Positions 27,601 to 38,800 of a DNA stretch of 64,000 nucleotides are shown here, piece by piece. The notes below the pieces were generated by a model. It did not search any database and was not told the DNA's origin. It worked only from the letters and a program-made list of their open reading frames with translations. Source of the stretch: Parus major (lineage: Eukaryota > Chordata > Aves > Passeriformes > Paridae). The translations under genes were made by a program, and so were the position numbers. The stretch is taken from the NCBI RefSeq assembly GCF_001522545.3, contig NC_031770.1, positions 6,723,321 to 6,787,320 on the forward strand, written 5' to 3'. Each line of letters opens with the position of its first letter. Within the stretch, counting starts at the first letter, position 1.

Positions 27601-28484
27601 CTTGCTGCCTGTGTGACCTTTGGTTATTCCATATCACTGCCTAGAAGGAGCCAGTTCAGACCAGCCACTCCAGATCTGATGGTGTCACTCCTTCCAACCC
27701 CAACTGCTTTTTGTCTGTACTGTTTTCTTACTACAGGACATTTGTTTTCCTTTAATATTGCTAAATAAACTTCCTGTAGAAATGTCACAGACAAGAAGGG
27801 TTTAGGGCTGCTTTGGCAGATGGCTGTCACAATTTTTTCCTGGCAGAAATAAATCAAATTGGCTGAGATGAATTTTGGGGGTACTAGCAGTGGTTAGTTT
27901 GGCTTCCTAGATTTTGCTGTGTGAACTAAATTTTCTTATCAGTCTTTTTTTATTGTTGTTTGTTTTCTTTGGTGGATTTGGTTATTTTGGGGTTTTTGTA
28001 ATGCATTTAATGTCAGTTTTCCATTGCAAAGTGCTTCACAGTGGAGCTGATTGCAGACACTTGCTCAGTCACTGAGCCATCAGCAGCTTCTGTCACCAGG
28101 ACTTCAGGAACAAAACAAAAACTGCCAGAACCTACTCCTAGACACACTCAAATTACTAGCCCTGCTTCCTTGCCTGACTGGAAGCTGCAGTAACAACACC
28201 CTCTGCTTCAAATAAATACGTCCATTGACAGGAAATATTAAATCTGATAATAAAGCACAGCTTGTTGAGTCTTGTGCACAGACACATAGGCAATGGTCAC
28301 TAAATGTTTTATGTCACTAATCATCACTGACCTGCATGTTGCTAGTTGTGTGCTAGATGTGCCTCCACCATATTCTGCTTTATAGCTACTCCTTTTCCCT
28401 CTTAAAATATTAAAATACTGCCCTGGAACCACCAGGTTATATTTGTGACATGTGCTCATGATATGGCATAGTAAATGGATTCTA
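27601..28484. other. Non-coding DNA, no gene seen
   Basis: Includes a T/G-rich low-complexity stretch near 27944-28003. Two minus-strand frames (77 codons at 27624-27857, 73 codons at 28238-28459) have no recognisable domain. A short CR1-like 3' end near 27680-27720 was considered and rejected. Confidence 0.6.
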
Positions 28485-28770
28485 ATTGATTTATTACCCT
28501 TTCAGGTTGGAACACTTTGATGCAACTAATTTAAATGTTGACAGCAGATGAAAAGCTTAAATACCAATTGCTGTTCCAAGAGAAAAGTTGTTTTAAATTA
28601 ATCACTTAAAATTCAAATTTAATGTAGTCAAGTTTAGCAATTGAATAGACTATTTAAATAGAGCATCAAATTAATAGATCTGTAAGTCTCTAATGTTCGA
28701 ATGAACAAATTAAGGCATCAATGCTCATTATTTAGCCTTTTAAGGATGAACTAATGTCAAAGCTGAAGGA
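28485..28770. promoter_or_regulatory. Possible conserved non-coding element, homeodomain-motif dense
   Basis: About ten ATTA/TAAT-type cores occur in under 300 bases, among them AAATTAATCAC, CAAATTAATAG and CAAATTAAGG, together with a TTCGAATGAA heat-shock-element-like site near 28695. The block lacks simple repeats. This is the best motif-density candidate for an enhancer in the window. Function is inferred from composition only. Confidence 0.3.
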
Positions 28771-31700
28771 GGGCTGGCAAAAGTCACTTTTTTTCTAGGA
28801 CATGTTTATTAGTCCTTTGTTTTATTGTCAGGAGGTGCAGTAGCCCTTCCTCAGTGTGATGGATTATGTTTCAGTGCTGTGTGCTTTGGTGTGTCAGGGT
28901 GGTGTGTATGAAGTTGATCCCCATGCCTTGACATGCACATGATGAAGGCTGTATGAAAAGTTCAGCCTATGTTCTAAGATGGGTTTCCTTCTAAGAACTG
29001 TTTACTTCTGTTCCAGATGTTTTTCTGCCTGTGTGCATGTTATTAGCAATTTTATTCAGTAAAATCTGTGACAGTAAGACACTGTGGTATTGTTCACTTC
29101 TGGTTATACTTTTTAAATTGCTTTTTCTTGCTTCCTGTTGCTGTGAAAACTTTATGTGTGCATATCCTCTGTGATAAAACAGGTTTGCATTGATTACTGC
29201 ATCCTTGAAAGTTCAGTCCAATTTGTAGTAAATAGTTTATTGTGCTTGTTAAAAGATGGCATATATTCCTGGTATAATATTATAGTATTCTGTCTGTCAT
29301 TGTGACACCTACAAGGAAATGCAGAGGGAATTAATCTCAGAATTTCAGACAGCTTCTTCATGACATCTCTAAATTCCTTTTCCTGTACAGGTTTGTATTC
29401 CTAGTATCTTATTTTTCTATGTAAACATATTGAATCTCAGTTGTCCTTTTAAGAAATGATTGCTATCATGGGCTCTTGACCAATGTATGATTGCAGCTAA
29501 AAAACTGAACCAAATGTTAGCTTGTCTAGGGCATGGACTGTGACTGTGCAGAAGAGAATGTAATTCTTGTATTAGTTGAGTGTTTGCATTTCAGATGCTT
29601 CTAGACATGTTTTCTAAGAGAAAACCTGTCACAGAATATAAAATAATCCATATTTAAGCGGTGAAATAATTTAGGGGCACAGAAAGAATTGGTCTTTTTT
29701 TACAGAAAGTCTCAAATGATTGCTTTCCCTGTAGAGGAAGGTAAAAAATGTCAAAGAGTTGTCATATACAATGATACAGTAGGGAGAACTTGGTTTATTT
29801 GTGATGCATGAAGAAAATGGGAAAGGTTTAATGAAACTGAATTAAACTGATGGGAGAGGTTTAATGAAACTGAACAAGCCACAGAAATCAACAGCTGACA
29901 TAAAAAGTAATGTTTGATTACTTACAGCTCTAAAATATTAAGCCAAGTCTTTAAAAGAAGTAAAAGCAAAAGATGGAAGGTAAGGTGCTGGGATTAGACC
30001 TTTGTAGGTCAATACTTAGATGTGAAAGGAAAAGCCTCTCAAGTTACTTGGTGTTCAGTCAAATGAATGAAACTGTGTTTCGTCTGGGGATGTGTCCTTT
30101 GTCACCTGAATATCCCCAGTGAATTAACAGCAGCTCCTTTTCTTTCTCCTGCCCTGGACTGCACAGGAGACCCTTACCTCTTGCTGGGTCAAAAGGCTTT
30201 GGCTTGGGTGAGGTGTGATTTGGCTGATGGGCCTAAGTGTGATGTGATGGATTGTCCCAGAGCTGCCAAAGGGGATGTAGAGCTGCTGGCAGTGGCCTGT
30301 GTCTCCCTCAGCAGATGCAGGAATGTAGGTGTTTGTCTAGGGCTGTCAGACGGTGTTCATGATACTGCAGGAGTTTAATTGTCTTAAAGACTTTTGTGCC
30401 CTCTCATTTCAGTTTTGATGAAGTTGGCCAAAAGGTTCAAAAGTCACGTTTTGGTGATGGCAGAAGGGAAACTGTCATGGCCAGAGCAGTTACATAAGCC
30501 TTTTTATAAGAGAAATTAGAGCTAAATGAGAAAAAATGGGTTTTGGAAGTAATTGAAATTACCCTGCTTCAGGGCAAAAGATGAAGTTGGATTATGTTCA
30601 CAAAGTGGAGAAGACATTTACCTTTAAGAATAATTTTATCCTTTAGCTGTGTCCATCTGGATTTCTTTTAACTTCCATGGAAACATTTGGTGTTGGCCAC
30701 AGTTGGTGAAATGATACTGGAGAAGTCGAATCGTGATCTTGTCTGGCAATTCCTAGACTGCTAAGTCTACCACACTGTCCTCATTACCCTGATTAATACA
30801 GCATAAAAATATTCTTCCTTTAGTAATTTGATTGTATGTACTGATAATTTAAGACATTTTTATTCCTTCCAGAATTTCAGACCCAACTTCTGTTGCATTT
30901 CAGAGCTGGAGTGGCTTGTGAAGGGATAAGAAAGTGCTACCTTGCTACCTTCCTTCTTAAACGTGCCTGAAGAGCAAACTGGAACATCCATCCCTGACTT
31001 TTGAGTGTAGCATATGTTGCATGTTGATCCAGCTCTCTATGCTATAAAAAAAAGGGGGAGTTAAAAGAGTTGCTGACAGACCAGCATAGTTTTTGTGGTG
31101 TGCGATATGTGCCAAATTTCCAGTGATCCAACAAAGCCATCTGGTTTCACATTTATCAAAGGTCAGTACTTATGCATTCTAGCAGCACAGCTGAATTGAT
31201 TCACTGACATGAAGGTAATTATGAGCTCAGGTCAGAGTGATGAAGGTATAGCAGTGAAAAATTCTGTCTTTTGATGTCAATCTGCCTAGGCCGTACTAAA
31301 CTGAAGTGTCGTTAAATTCTGTCTTTTCTTCAGGGTATGTGGACTTTGGTGTGCACCAAACCACCAAACTTTGGAGTGAAGAGCATTGACTTATTAGAAC
31401 TATTTATATATTTGTTTTGTTTTTTTTTTAGCAAAAGTCCTAGGAATTAAAATAAAAAAAAACCTGGGAAACTTTAAACATGGCATTGGAAAGGGAAGGA
31501 TTGAAGGATCTGGTAGTGTCTTTCTGACACAAAAAACCAGTTGATTTGGGACTTCATTTTAATGATTCCAACCATATAGATTGTGTCATTAAATTAGTCT
31601 GTTAAAATTCATTGATACACAACTAATTTTCACAATCTTTATGAAACAATGTTTTATGGCTTAGATTTTCATTAGCTCCTCATATAAAATAAACAGAAAC

Positions 31701-32009
31701 AAAGCAGTTTTGCTCCTCTGGTTCACACATTTTTCTCTAGTTAGCCCAGAATTTGAAGCACCAAAATCTTTTTATCCATAGTCTAAACTATGAGGTTATG
31801 TGGTGTAGAAGCATCACAACCATATGACAATCTCTGCTTATAAACAGAGATATTGTAGCTTCAGAGTGAAACGTGCCTTAAGACTGAAGCACTGTATTTA
31901 TATCCAGAAATGATATACCATCCTTGTGTGAGAGGTTGAACTTAGAGGATCAGAAGTTCCTTGATAGTATTATATTTTTATTCACTGATATTATTCCATG
32001 GTTTTACTC
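28771..32009. other. Non-coding DNA, no gene seen
   Basis: Largest frame is 103 codons on the plus strand (30067-30378), with no recognised domain. A short imperfect local duplication is present at 29822-29874. T- and A-rich runs lie near 31413-31430 and 31451-31462. No transposable element was recognised. Confidence 0.62.
29822..29874. repeat. Two-copy local duplication
   Basis: The motif GGTTTAATGAAACTGAA occurs twice, about 33 bases apart, with a partly similar spacer. It looks like a small slippage-type tandem duplication. Confidence 0.85.
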
Positions 32010-32075
32010 TTTTGATATAATTTCCATTTTACAGATGAAGAATGGAAAGCAGGTTCATCCTCTTGGACCTAACAT
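32010..32075 (-). mobile_element. Possible MIR-like SINE fragment, antisense
   Basis: The plus strand reads TTTCCATTTTACAGATGAAG inside a context resembling the reverse complement of the MIR/CORE-SINE core, where a CCATTTTACAGATGAGGAAA stretch is diagnostic. The flanks diverge quickly, so only a fragment could remain. A chance match is quite possible. Confidence 0.35.
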
Positions 32076-35000
32076 AGAGGTGAAATGCAGCGTATCAGTG
32101 ACCACTGTATGACTTCATTTATTCCAGTGCCAAGCAAACTAGATTTTCTTTTATCCTCTCCTCAGAAAATCTCCAGTGCCAGTGTGCCTGTGAAACCTCA
32201 GTTAAGTGGAGAGAGAAAATATTTTCCCCCATGACACAGGGTTCTTTTAGGAGTCTTTAAAGAATAAGGCCCCAATTTAATTAATTTGCTCTTCAGCTTG
32301 AGTACGTACGCCATGTCCCACTCCTGCTCCTTCAGGAGGAAGGGAGAGAGAGATCTGTGTTACAATAATCTTTACTGGAATTCTTAAAACCAGGAAGGAA
32401 AGACCTTTTTTTCTTTATTGTTCCTCATCATCATCCTCTGATGAGAAAGCTTCTTGAAAGTCATGAAGAACTATTCCTCCATCCCAAGCTGAACTCTTCT
32501 AAAGAGAACAACTTTTGCTAAGTCATCAGCATCCAAATTTTTCTCTTTCAACAAGAAAGCATTCAGAGGTATTGATTACTTTTCTTCCTTTCTTTTTCCT
32601 CTGATATGCTCTAGTAAGAAAAGTTTAAATCTGTTGACAAGGCTCATGTTTCCTCAGCAGATTCTGCTGCTTTCTGTGGAAACATATCATGCAGCCTGCT
32701 TGAGCCCTAGAATGTTTTGCAAGACAAACACTTAGCAGTTAACCCATTTTTGTCCTTTGCATTGTAAAAGACTACTCATCCCTCTGATCAAAGTTTTCAT
32801 TTTGGCACAGTTTGCCCTCTGACAACACTCACTTGCCATACTTCAATTATTCTTTCAGAAAACATTTTACAGGTTGGAAGATGTCTGTATAAAACTCCAC
32901 CAGTCAGAACTGAGTGGAAGTTTTGCTATTGACTTCAGCCAGGTGAGGATTGCATCTTTTAGCACTGATAAGTGGAAAGACAGAAACCCTTCCCATCAGT
33001 AACCATTAGTTGTGGAACTGCACTGGAATTATTACTAGAACTTTAATGGCCCGATAAGTCAAAGTAGTTGAAGCTATTTAGGGCAGCCTAAGATACTGCC
33101 TGGTACAAACCATGATTCCTTTCACAGTTCTTCAGCATTTATTTCTTCTTCCCCTACAGCTCATTGTCTCCCACTTTGGGGGAGGCAAAGAGTGGGAAGA
33201 AGGAAGCCAATCCTGCACTGCAAAGTTACAATTCTATCATGATCAGTTTTTTACAGATTTAAAGGGTGACTATTAAGCCATGGTTGAATACATTGCTGTA
33301 AAATACAGTGTTTGAGTGGTTTTGCTTCTTAGCTTTTACCTTTTCTCCATAAAATTTCTGCTTGATTGGCTAGGATTCAGTGAAACCTCTCATTAGGGCC
33401 CCATGGTTCGTTAGAGCTTAAAGAGGCATCACTGAAAATTGAATTGACTGTGCTGTGATTCTCGAGCTGCTGTGGTTAGTAATCGTCTGATGTGATGCTG
33501 TGTCCTTTGCATGCATAAATCTTTCTCAACTCTATAGTATGTGTTGAGGAGTTAATTTGTTTAATAGCTAAGCTCTGAAATGCAGGATCAGTAGAGAAAC
33601 TCTTTGTACAATGTAAAAGAATATAAACAGGGAGTGCGTTTAATTCTGAAATGTTTTCAAGAAATTGCTGTGATGATCTGTACAAAACACTGATTTTCAC
33701 ACTCAGGTTTTCTTCATTATCTTTTGATTTGAGAGATGAGACTCTGACAATTCCTTACACTTGCTACTGCCATTAGCCAGATTGATAGTCAGAGGAACAA
33801 ATGCCATCATGAAAAATCATTCTTCAAAACTTTTCTCCCCATCCCCCAATAAATGGAGTAATAAAGCATAATTATGTTTTTTTAATCAAAGTTAGAGTCA
33901 TGTTTGCCAGAGCATGAATGTGATTTGCATATGTAATTCGTTGACACTAAAACTGAGTCTGTCCTGATTTGAATTGTGAAATAAAATATATGGAAGGGGA
34001 TGGGCTCTAATTTATGAAACTAATGACTGAATTGGTGAAAACAGCAACAACAGAATTGTTTCTGCATGAGCAGACTGAGAGAATCCTCCTTGTGAGGACA
34101 ACTATACCTATTAAGATTTTTTTTTGTGAAACAGGGAGGGGAGCCCATGACATGTGAAATGATGGTACAGCTAATAGTGGACCTTTGATCTGGAGCGATG
34201 GTGATATGACTATATTTGACCCAGGAACTGGTACCTTTTTGCCCTTCAGCTGAAAATCTGACATTTTACAAAATATTGCTCTTTTAAATGGCAGTGTCAA
34301 GCTTTTTAAGCAGGCAGAAAATCATTCTTTCAAGGAACTAGGCCTTCCCTGCCTTCCTATGGAGGTGCAGAGTACCTGGAGGAGGAGAAGCACAGGATGG
34401 CTTTTCCTAAGAGCAGGGAGGAATCTCTTTGGTCTTCTTGTGTGAAAATAAATATTAATGAATTTATTTTGTTATTTTCATGCATAAATCATCTTCTAAT
34501 TGCCAGGAAATGTAAGGGTAATACGTGGCTGTAGGCACACAAGGGAGGTTTTGAGTTAGATGAATGTGTTAGAGGAGAGCTTGCAAGCCTCTGCTGTGGG
34601 TATCAGCATTGTTTAAATTTGTTGTGAGCAAGCCCCAGGAAGAATATTGTAGCATTTTTGTTGGTATCACATAAACTCGGGTTTATCTCAAATAATAGAG
34701 AGTAAGAAGCAGTGATAATCTCCATTTTAATCTATGTACTCTGTGAAATGAAACATCATGCAGAATTACTGGGTTTTGTCTCTGAGGAGCTAGAGCATGC
34801 TGATACAATGACATATTTAATCAGAAGGAATATATTTAATAAGAAGGATTTATGTGTCAAAAACTGCAACTAAATGACACGGGAGCTGCTTAGAGATACG
34901 AAGACACAAAATTTACACTTTCTATTCCATTTCTATGAAATGAACATTTAAAGGTCAGGAAGAAAGGCTAGTATTTGCATTTAAATGGTGATATTTTAAG

Positions 35001-35080
35001 TTGAAATGGTGATTGCTGACCTCTGTCCTGACTCAAGTGTATTCTTGTTTTGTTTTTAGGACTGAGAATAAGGCACCAGT
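32076..35080. other. Non-coding DNA, no gene seen
   Basis: Open frames are 97 codons or fewer and unrecognised. The most notable features are an octamer motif ATTTGCAT at 33923-33930 and a short duplication at 34813-34848. No repeat family was recognised. Confidence 0.62.
34813..34848. repeat. Two-copy tandem duplication, about 19 bases
   Basis: ATATTTAATCAGAAGGA and ATATTTAATAAGAAGGA lie almost head to tail and differ at one base. Confidence 0.85.
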
Positions 35081-35113
35081 AAAAAAAAAAGAAAAAAAAA
35101 AGAAAAAAAAAAG
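35081..35113. repeat. Three-copy A10G tandem tract
   Basis: Three exact units of ten A followed by G make a 33-base purine-only tract, followed by further A runs. It may be an expanded, once-mutated poly-A tail of a retroposed sequence or a simple minisatellite. No retroposed body was recognised upstream. Confidence 0.95.
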
Positions 35114-35810
35114 TTAAAAAAGTTAGATTACTATAAGTCAGTAAAATGCTACTAGTCTCAGCTTCTGCATTATTACCACCTATTTGCATATATCTGGTCT
35201 TCCTTAAGCTGTTCTATGCTTTGTGTGGTTTTAAATAATGTTTGGCCTCTAACCATAGCCACTGTAGGGTCTCCTGAAGTGGAATAATTTTCAGATTCAA
35301 GGAATCTGAGTGAGAAAATACCACGGGAAAGTGCTCAAGCTCCTTGTTGTCTGGGAGCAGACACATTTCTCAGCAGGTGCACGAGACACTTGAGAGGTTT
35401 ATGCTGTTTGTAGGTCTGAGGTTCAGCCCAATACTCACTTGAGAAAGTTACCACGTTTTCTTCGTGCACTGGCGGTGCACAGTGATGTTCCAGCTTTGGA
35501 GCTACACTGAAACATCTCAAGGACTCAGGTTTGATGGGAAGCATATTTTTCTTTCTGCCTACTCGGTGCTGGTGGGTGGGATGCTGGTAGCCTGTAGCTG
35601 CCTATCTCCCCACTCAGCTCTGTGATCCACTCTGCAGCAAGTGGTGCTTGTACTGCGCTGTGTGCTCGGGAGCTGAGGCTTCTTCCTCTCATTAACTCAC
35701 ACTGAGTGAAAATATTAATGACTAAAGATTGTTTTTCCCATTCTCTGCTTGTTCTGTGAGAGGTGTAGGCTTGACAGAAGATGAAGATACAGCTGTGTTG
35801 TATCTTCACT

Positions 35811-35860
35811 GTTATATATTATGTATATTATTATGTATTGTTATATATATATATACACAC
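35811..35860. repeat. AT-rich dinucleotide repeat
   Basis: Imperfect TA/TG-type repeats end in an uninterrupted TA run at about 35841-35855 followed by CACAC. Confidence 0.9.
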
Positions 35861-38800
35861 TTCTGTATTGGTCCCAGCTTGGGCCAGGCTGTGTAAATAC
35901 AGAAATTGCAATCCTGACATTCAGGATTCACTGTTCTGCTGCTGATACCTGCTCTGTGGTAGCACTTCAGCTAAGACTTGACTTGGTCTGTGTACCAAAG
36001 TTCTTGAGAGAATTTTCACTTTTTGTCACACCACTTACAAGTGTGTGCAGAAGAAATGCCATTTTACCTTCTGAGAACTGCCTCTGAAATGTCACCTGCA
36101 TCATCTTCTGAGCTGTCAAGAGTGGCAGCAAAACTTTCACTTACTTGTTTAAGAACCTCCTCGCAGCAGGGGTTTGCTGCATTGGAAGTAGTGCAGTAGA
36201 TGGGAGAGATGTGGAAAACACACAAACTGAAAGAGACTTAAAAGATTCTAATATTTAAAAAGGAAACCTGCTATTCTTAAAACTTTGATAAGTAACTCTG
36301 TATGTTCATGCAGGATCTTGTACTGTAGGTAATCTGTAATTAGGTAACATTTAGATTGCCTGTATATTTATTCTCTTTAAACATAGGCTATATATTTCAA
36401 ATTTGCTAGACAAAGAAAATGGAGTAGTTTATGATATTTCAATGCTGATATACTGAAAAATTCTAGTGTTAAAAGCACATGGTTGTGGCTTGTTTTTATA
36501 ATCCTGGAATATGAAATACTCATATGAACTATTTGGAGTTACCTGTCCAGACTGGCATCTGCACACAGTCAGAGAACTGGAGAAAAAAAACACAGCAGGA
36601 AAAGTTTTTATTACCCCTTGGTAATGATAATATCTTAAGACTTATTGGTAATAAAATTTTCAGCTAAAAAGATGAGGTTTTAATTGATCCTGCCCTTTTA
36701 ATAAATCATGTTCCAAGCTTAAAGATTCCCATTCCCACAGATTTGAGTAGGGGTGAAGGGTCAGCTCTCCTTGTAACTGCTTGCCTCTTGAAAAAGTAAG
36801 AACTCCTTGATTGCTCAGCCCTCATTTATGGGCAAAACAAGATATTGAATTTATAGTTTAATATGTTCTGCCTTGTGAGGGACTTCCAAAGCTGCTGGGG
36901 TGACTCCTGTTTTTTCCTGAGAACACTGCATTGCAGTAGATCTTGCTCTTGAGGTCTCAATACATTTTTTCAGTCAGAAACACACTGTCTTTTTTCGGCA
37001 TGACTTCTAGAGTCTTGCTGCTCGGGGAGAAGTTTTTCTTGCCTCATGTTGTTTTTGAATTATTAATCATATTAGTTATGATTAATACCAATCAAGGCTC
37101 TTCATTTTCTGATACCAGTTTTGTAGTGAGCACCCCATCTCCCCATGATGGACTTTTTCTTTCCTTATTAATGCTGAGAGATGCCAGATCTCATGGCTGA
37201 GCAGTCAAGTAAAGTTCACAGCTTCCTGCACTTGGGTTCCCTAGTGTCAGAATTCTGCCTGAAGAGATGCTGCTTGAGTGCTGGTAGGAATGGTTTGGAA
37301 ATGAATGAGTTTACTTTGCATGTGTGGACCATTACATCTGTATGTAAATGCAGTGGTTATTTGATCTTCAGCTGTAAAAGGAGTCAATCTGCGGAAGAAA
37401 CGTGGAATATGTTGGTAAATATATTTGAGCTCTGCCACCTTTATTTCACCTAAGATTTGTCATAGTTTTGGATACCTGTTGGCTTTTGGGGTGATACAGA
37501 AAAAGTTACATGTTTTTGCTGGTGAACTGTCCATCATGTTAGCAGCTGGAGCCAGCATAAGTGTTCTTACATGAGTAGGATTGGCATCTCCTGAACAAGA
37601 CCTTAAACTTAGTTGTACTTCTCAAATTCTGAGTAGCCAACACTTAGTGTTGACCTTGGGCTTAACCACTGGAAGGGTTTTTCTGGATGGTGTGTCTGTA
37701 GACCAACATCTTTAACTCAGCTGTGTGACAGGTTACATGGCTCTTTTTAAACAAGATGTGCTTGTAGACTTAAAATCTCGACCTCCTAAAACATATTTCA
37801 TATGTACACATGAACACATAAATATTTCACCGTCAGGAAGTAACAACGTATTCTGTTTTAGCTGAGGAAGGTGAGACTGTTTAAAACTCAAGATTGTTAG
37901 TATAGAAGCTTCTAAATTCAGGGCTCATTAAACAATTTTACAATCAGAGCAGCAAAAATAAAAAGTGTATCATCTAGAGCTGTGATTATTTCCATCAACG
38001 ACAGCAGTTTAAAATGTGACTTGTGTAACTAAGGTAGTAAGTAGGAAATTAAAAAAAGGAAAAAAATTCCCCCAAGACCATAACATTTTAAATTGGAGGT
38101 GATATAACAAGCTTCTTGCTTTTTGCAGAGTGAAGAGTGAACTTTTGACATGCTGACTTAGAGTCTTTATCTGAATTTGCCTAATTTGAGATACTCTAGC
38201 TTCATATCTACTGACATTCACCCAGGATCCAGTTTCTTCTAGCCAAATTCATATGAGTCACAGGAATCCTTCAATTTATCTCAGCCAAACCCATTTTTTA
38301 CAAGCTGCACCAGCATTTCACATTTCTGTTGGGGACATTTGTAAGGAGAAGGAAATAAATTAAGTAATAAAAGCGAGAAGATAATTGTCAGGAAAGTGAA
38401 ACAGCAAAAAAGAGAAAGTGCTTTAAACAAAAGAGGGAAAATCCAGCTAGGAATTAGTTACGTTTTCTCTGGTCTACTTTCATTAACGTGGAAACCAACT
38501 TGCTGAAGGAATGAGAACCTCCTGTGTTAGTTTATGGAGAGAAGAAATAGCAGAAAACATTTGCAGTGCTGTGAACCTGGTCTTGCTGGTTTTGTTTTGA
38601 TTTCCCTAGTGCTAATAGCTTAGAAAACAGCAATAAAGACGGATTGTCTGCTGCCACATCTTATTAAACACTCCGTGTTGATCCAACCTGAATGAGATGG
38701 CCAGGCAAGGTGGATTCTGACACCCTCCAGAGTACAAAGGGGACCAACAACCTTCTTAGTTTTATGAAAACAACCCAAATAGTGAGTTGTTTTTTCTTGG

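Noticed and set aside
27680..27720. CR1-like 3' end (TCCTTCCAACCCCAACT)
   Set aside because: Only about 20 bases resemble CR1, the terminal repeat is missing and the upstream 3'UTR does not match.
34710..34760. MIR-like phrase GATAATCTCCATTTTAATC
   Set aside because: The diagnostic CAGATGAGGAAA continuation is absent.
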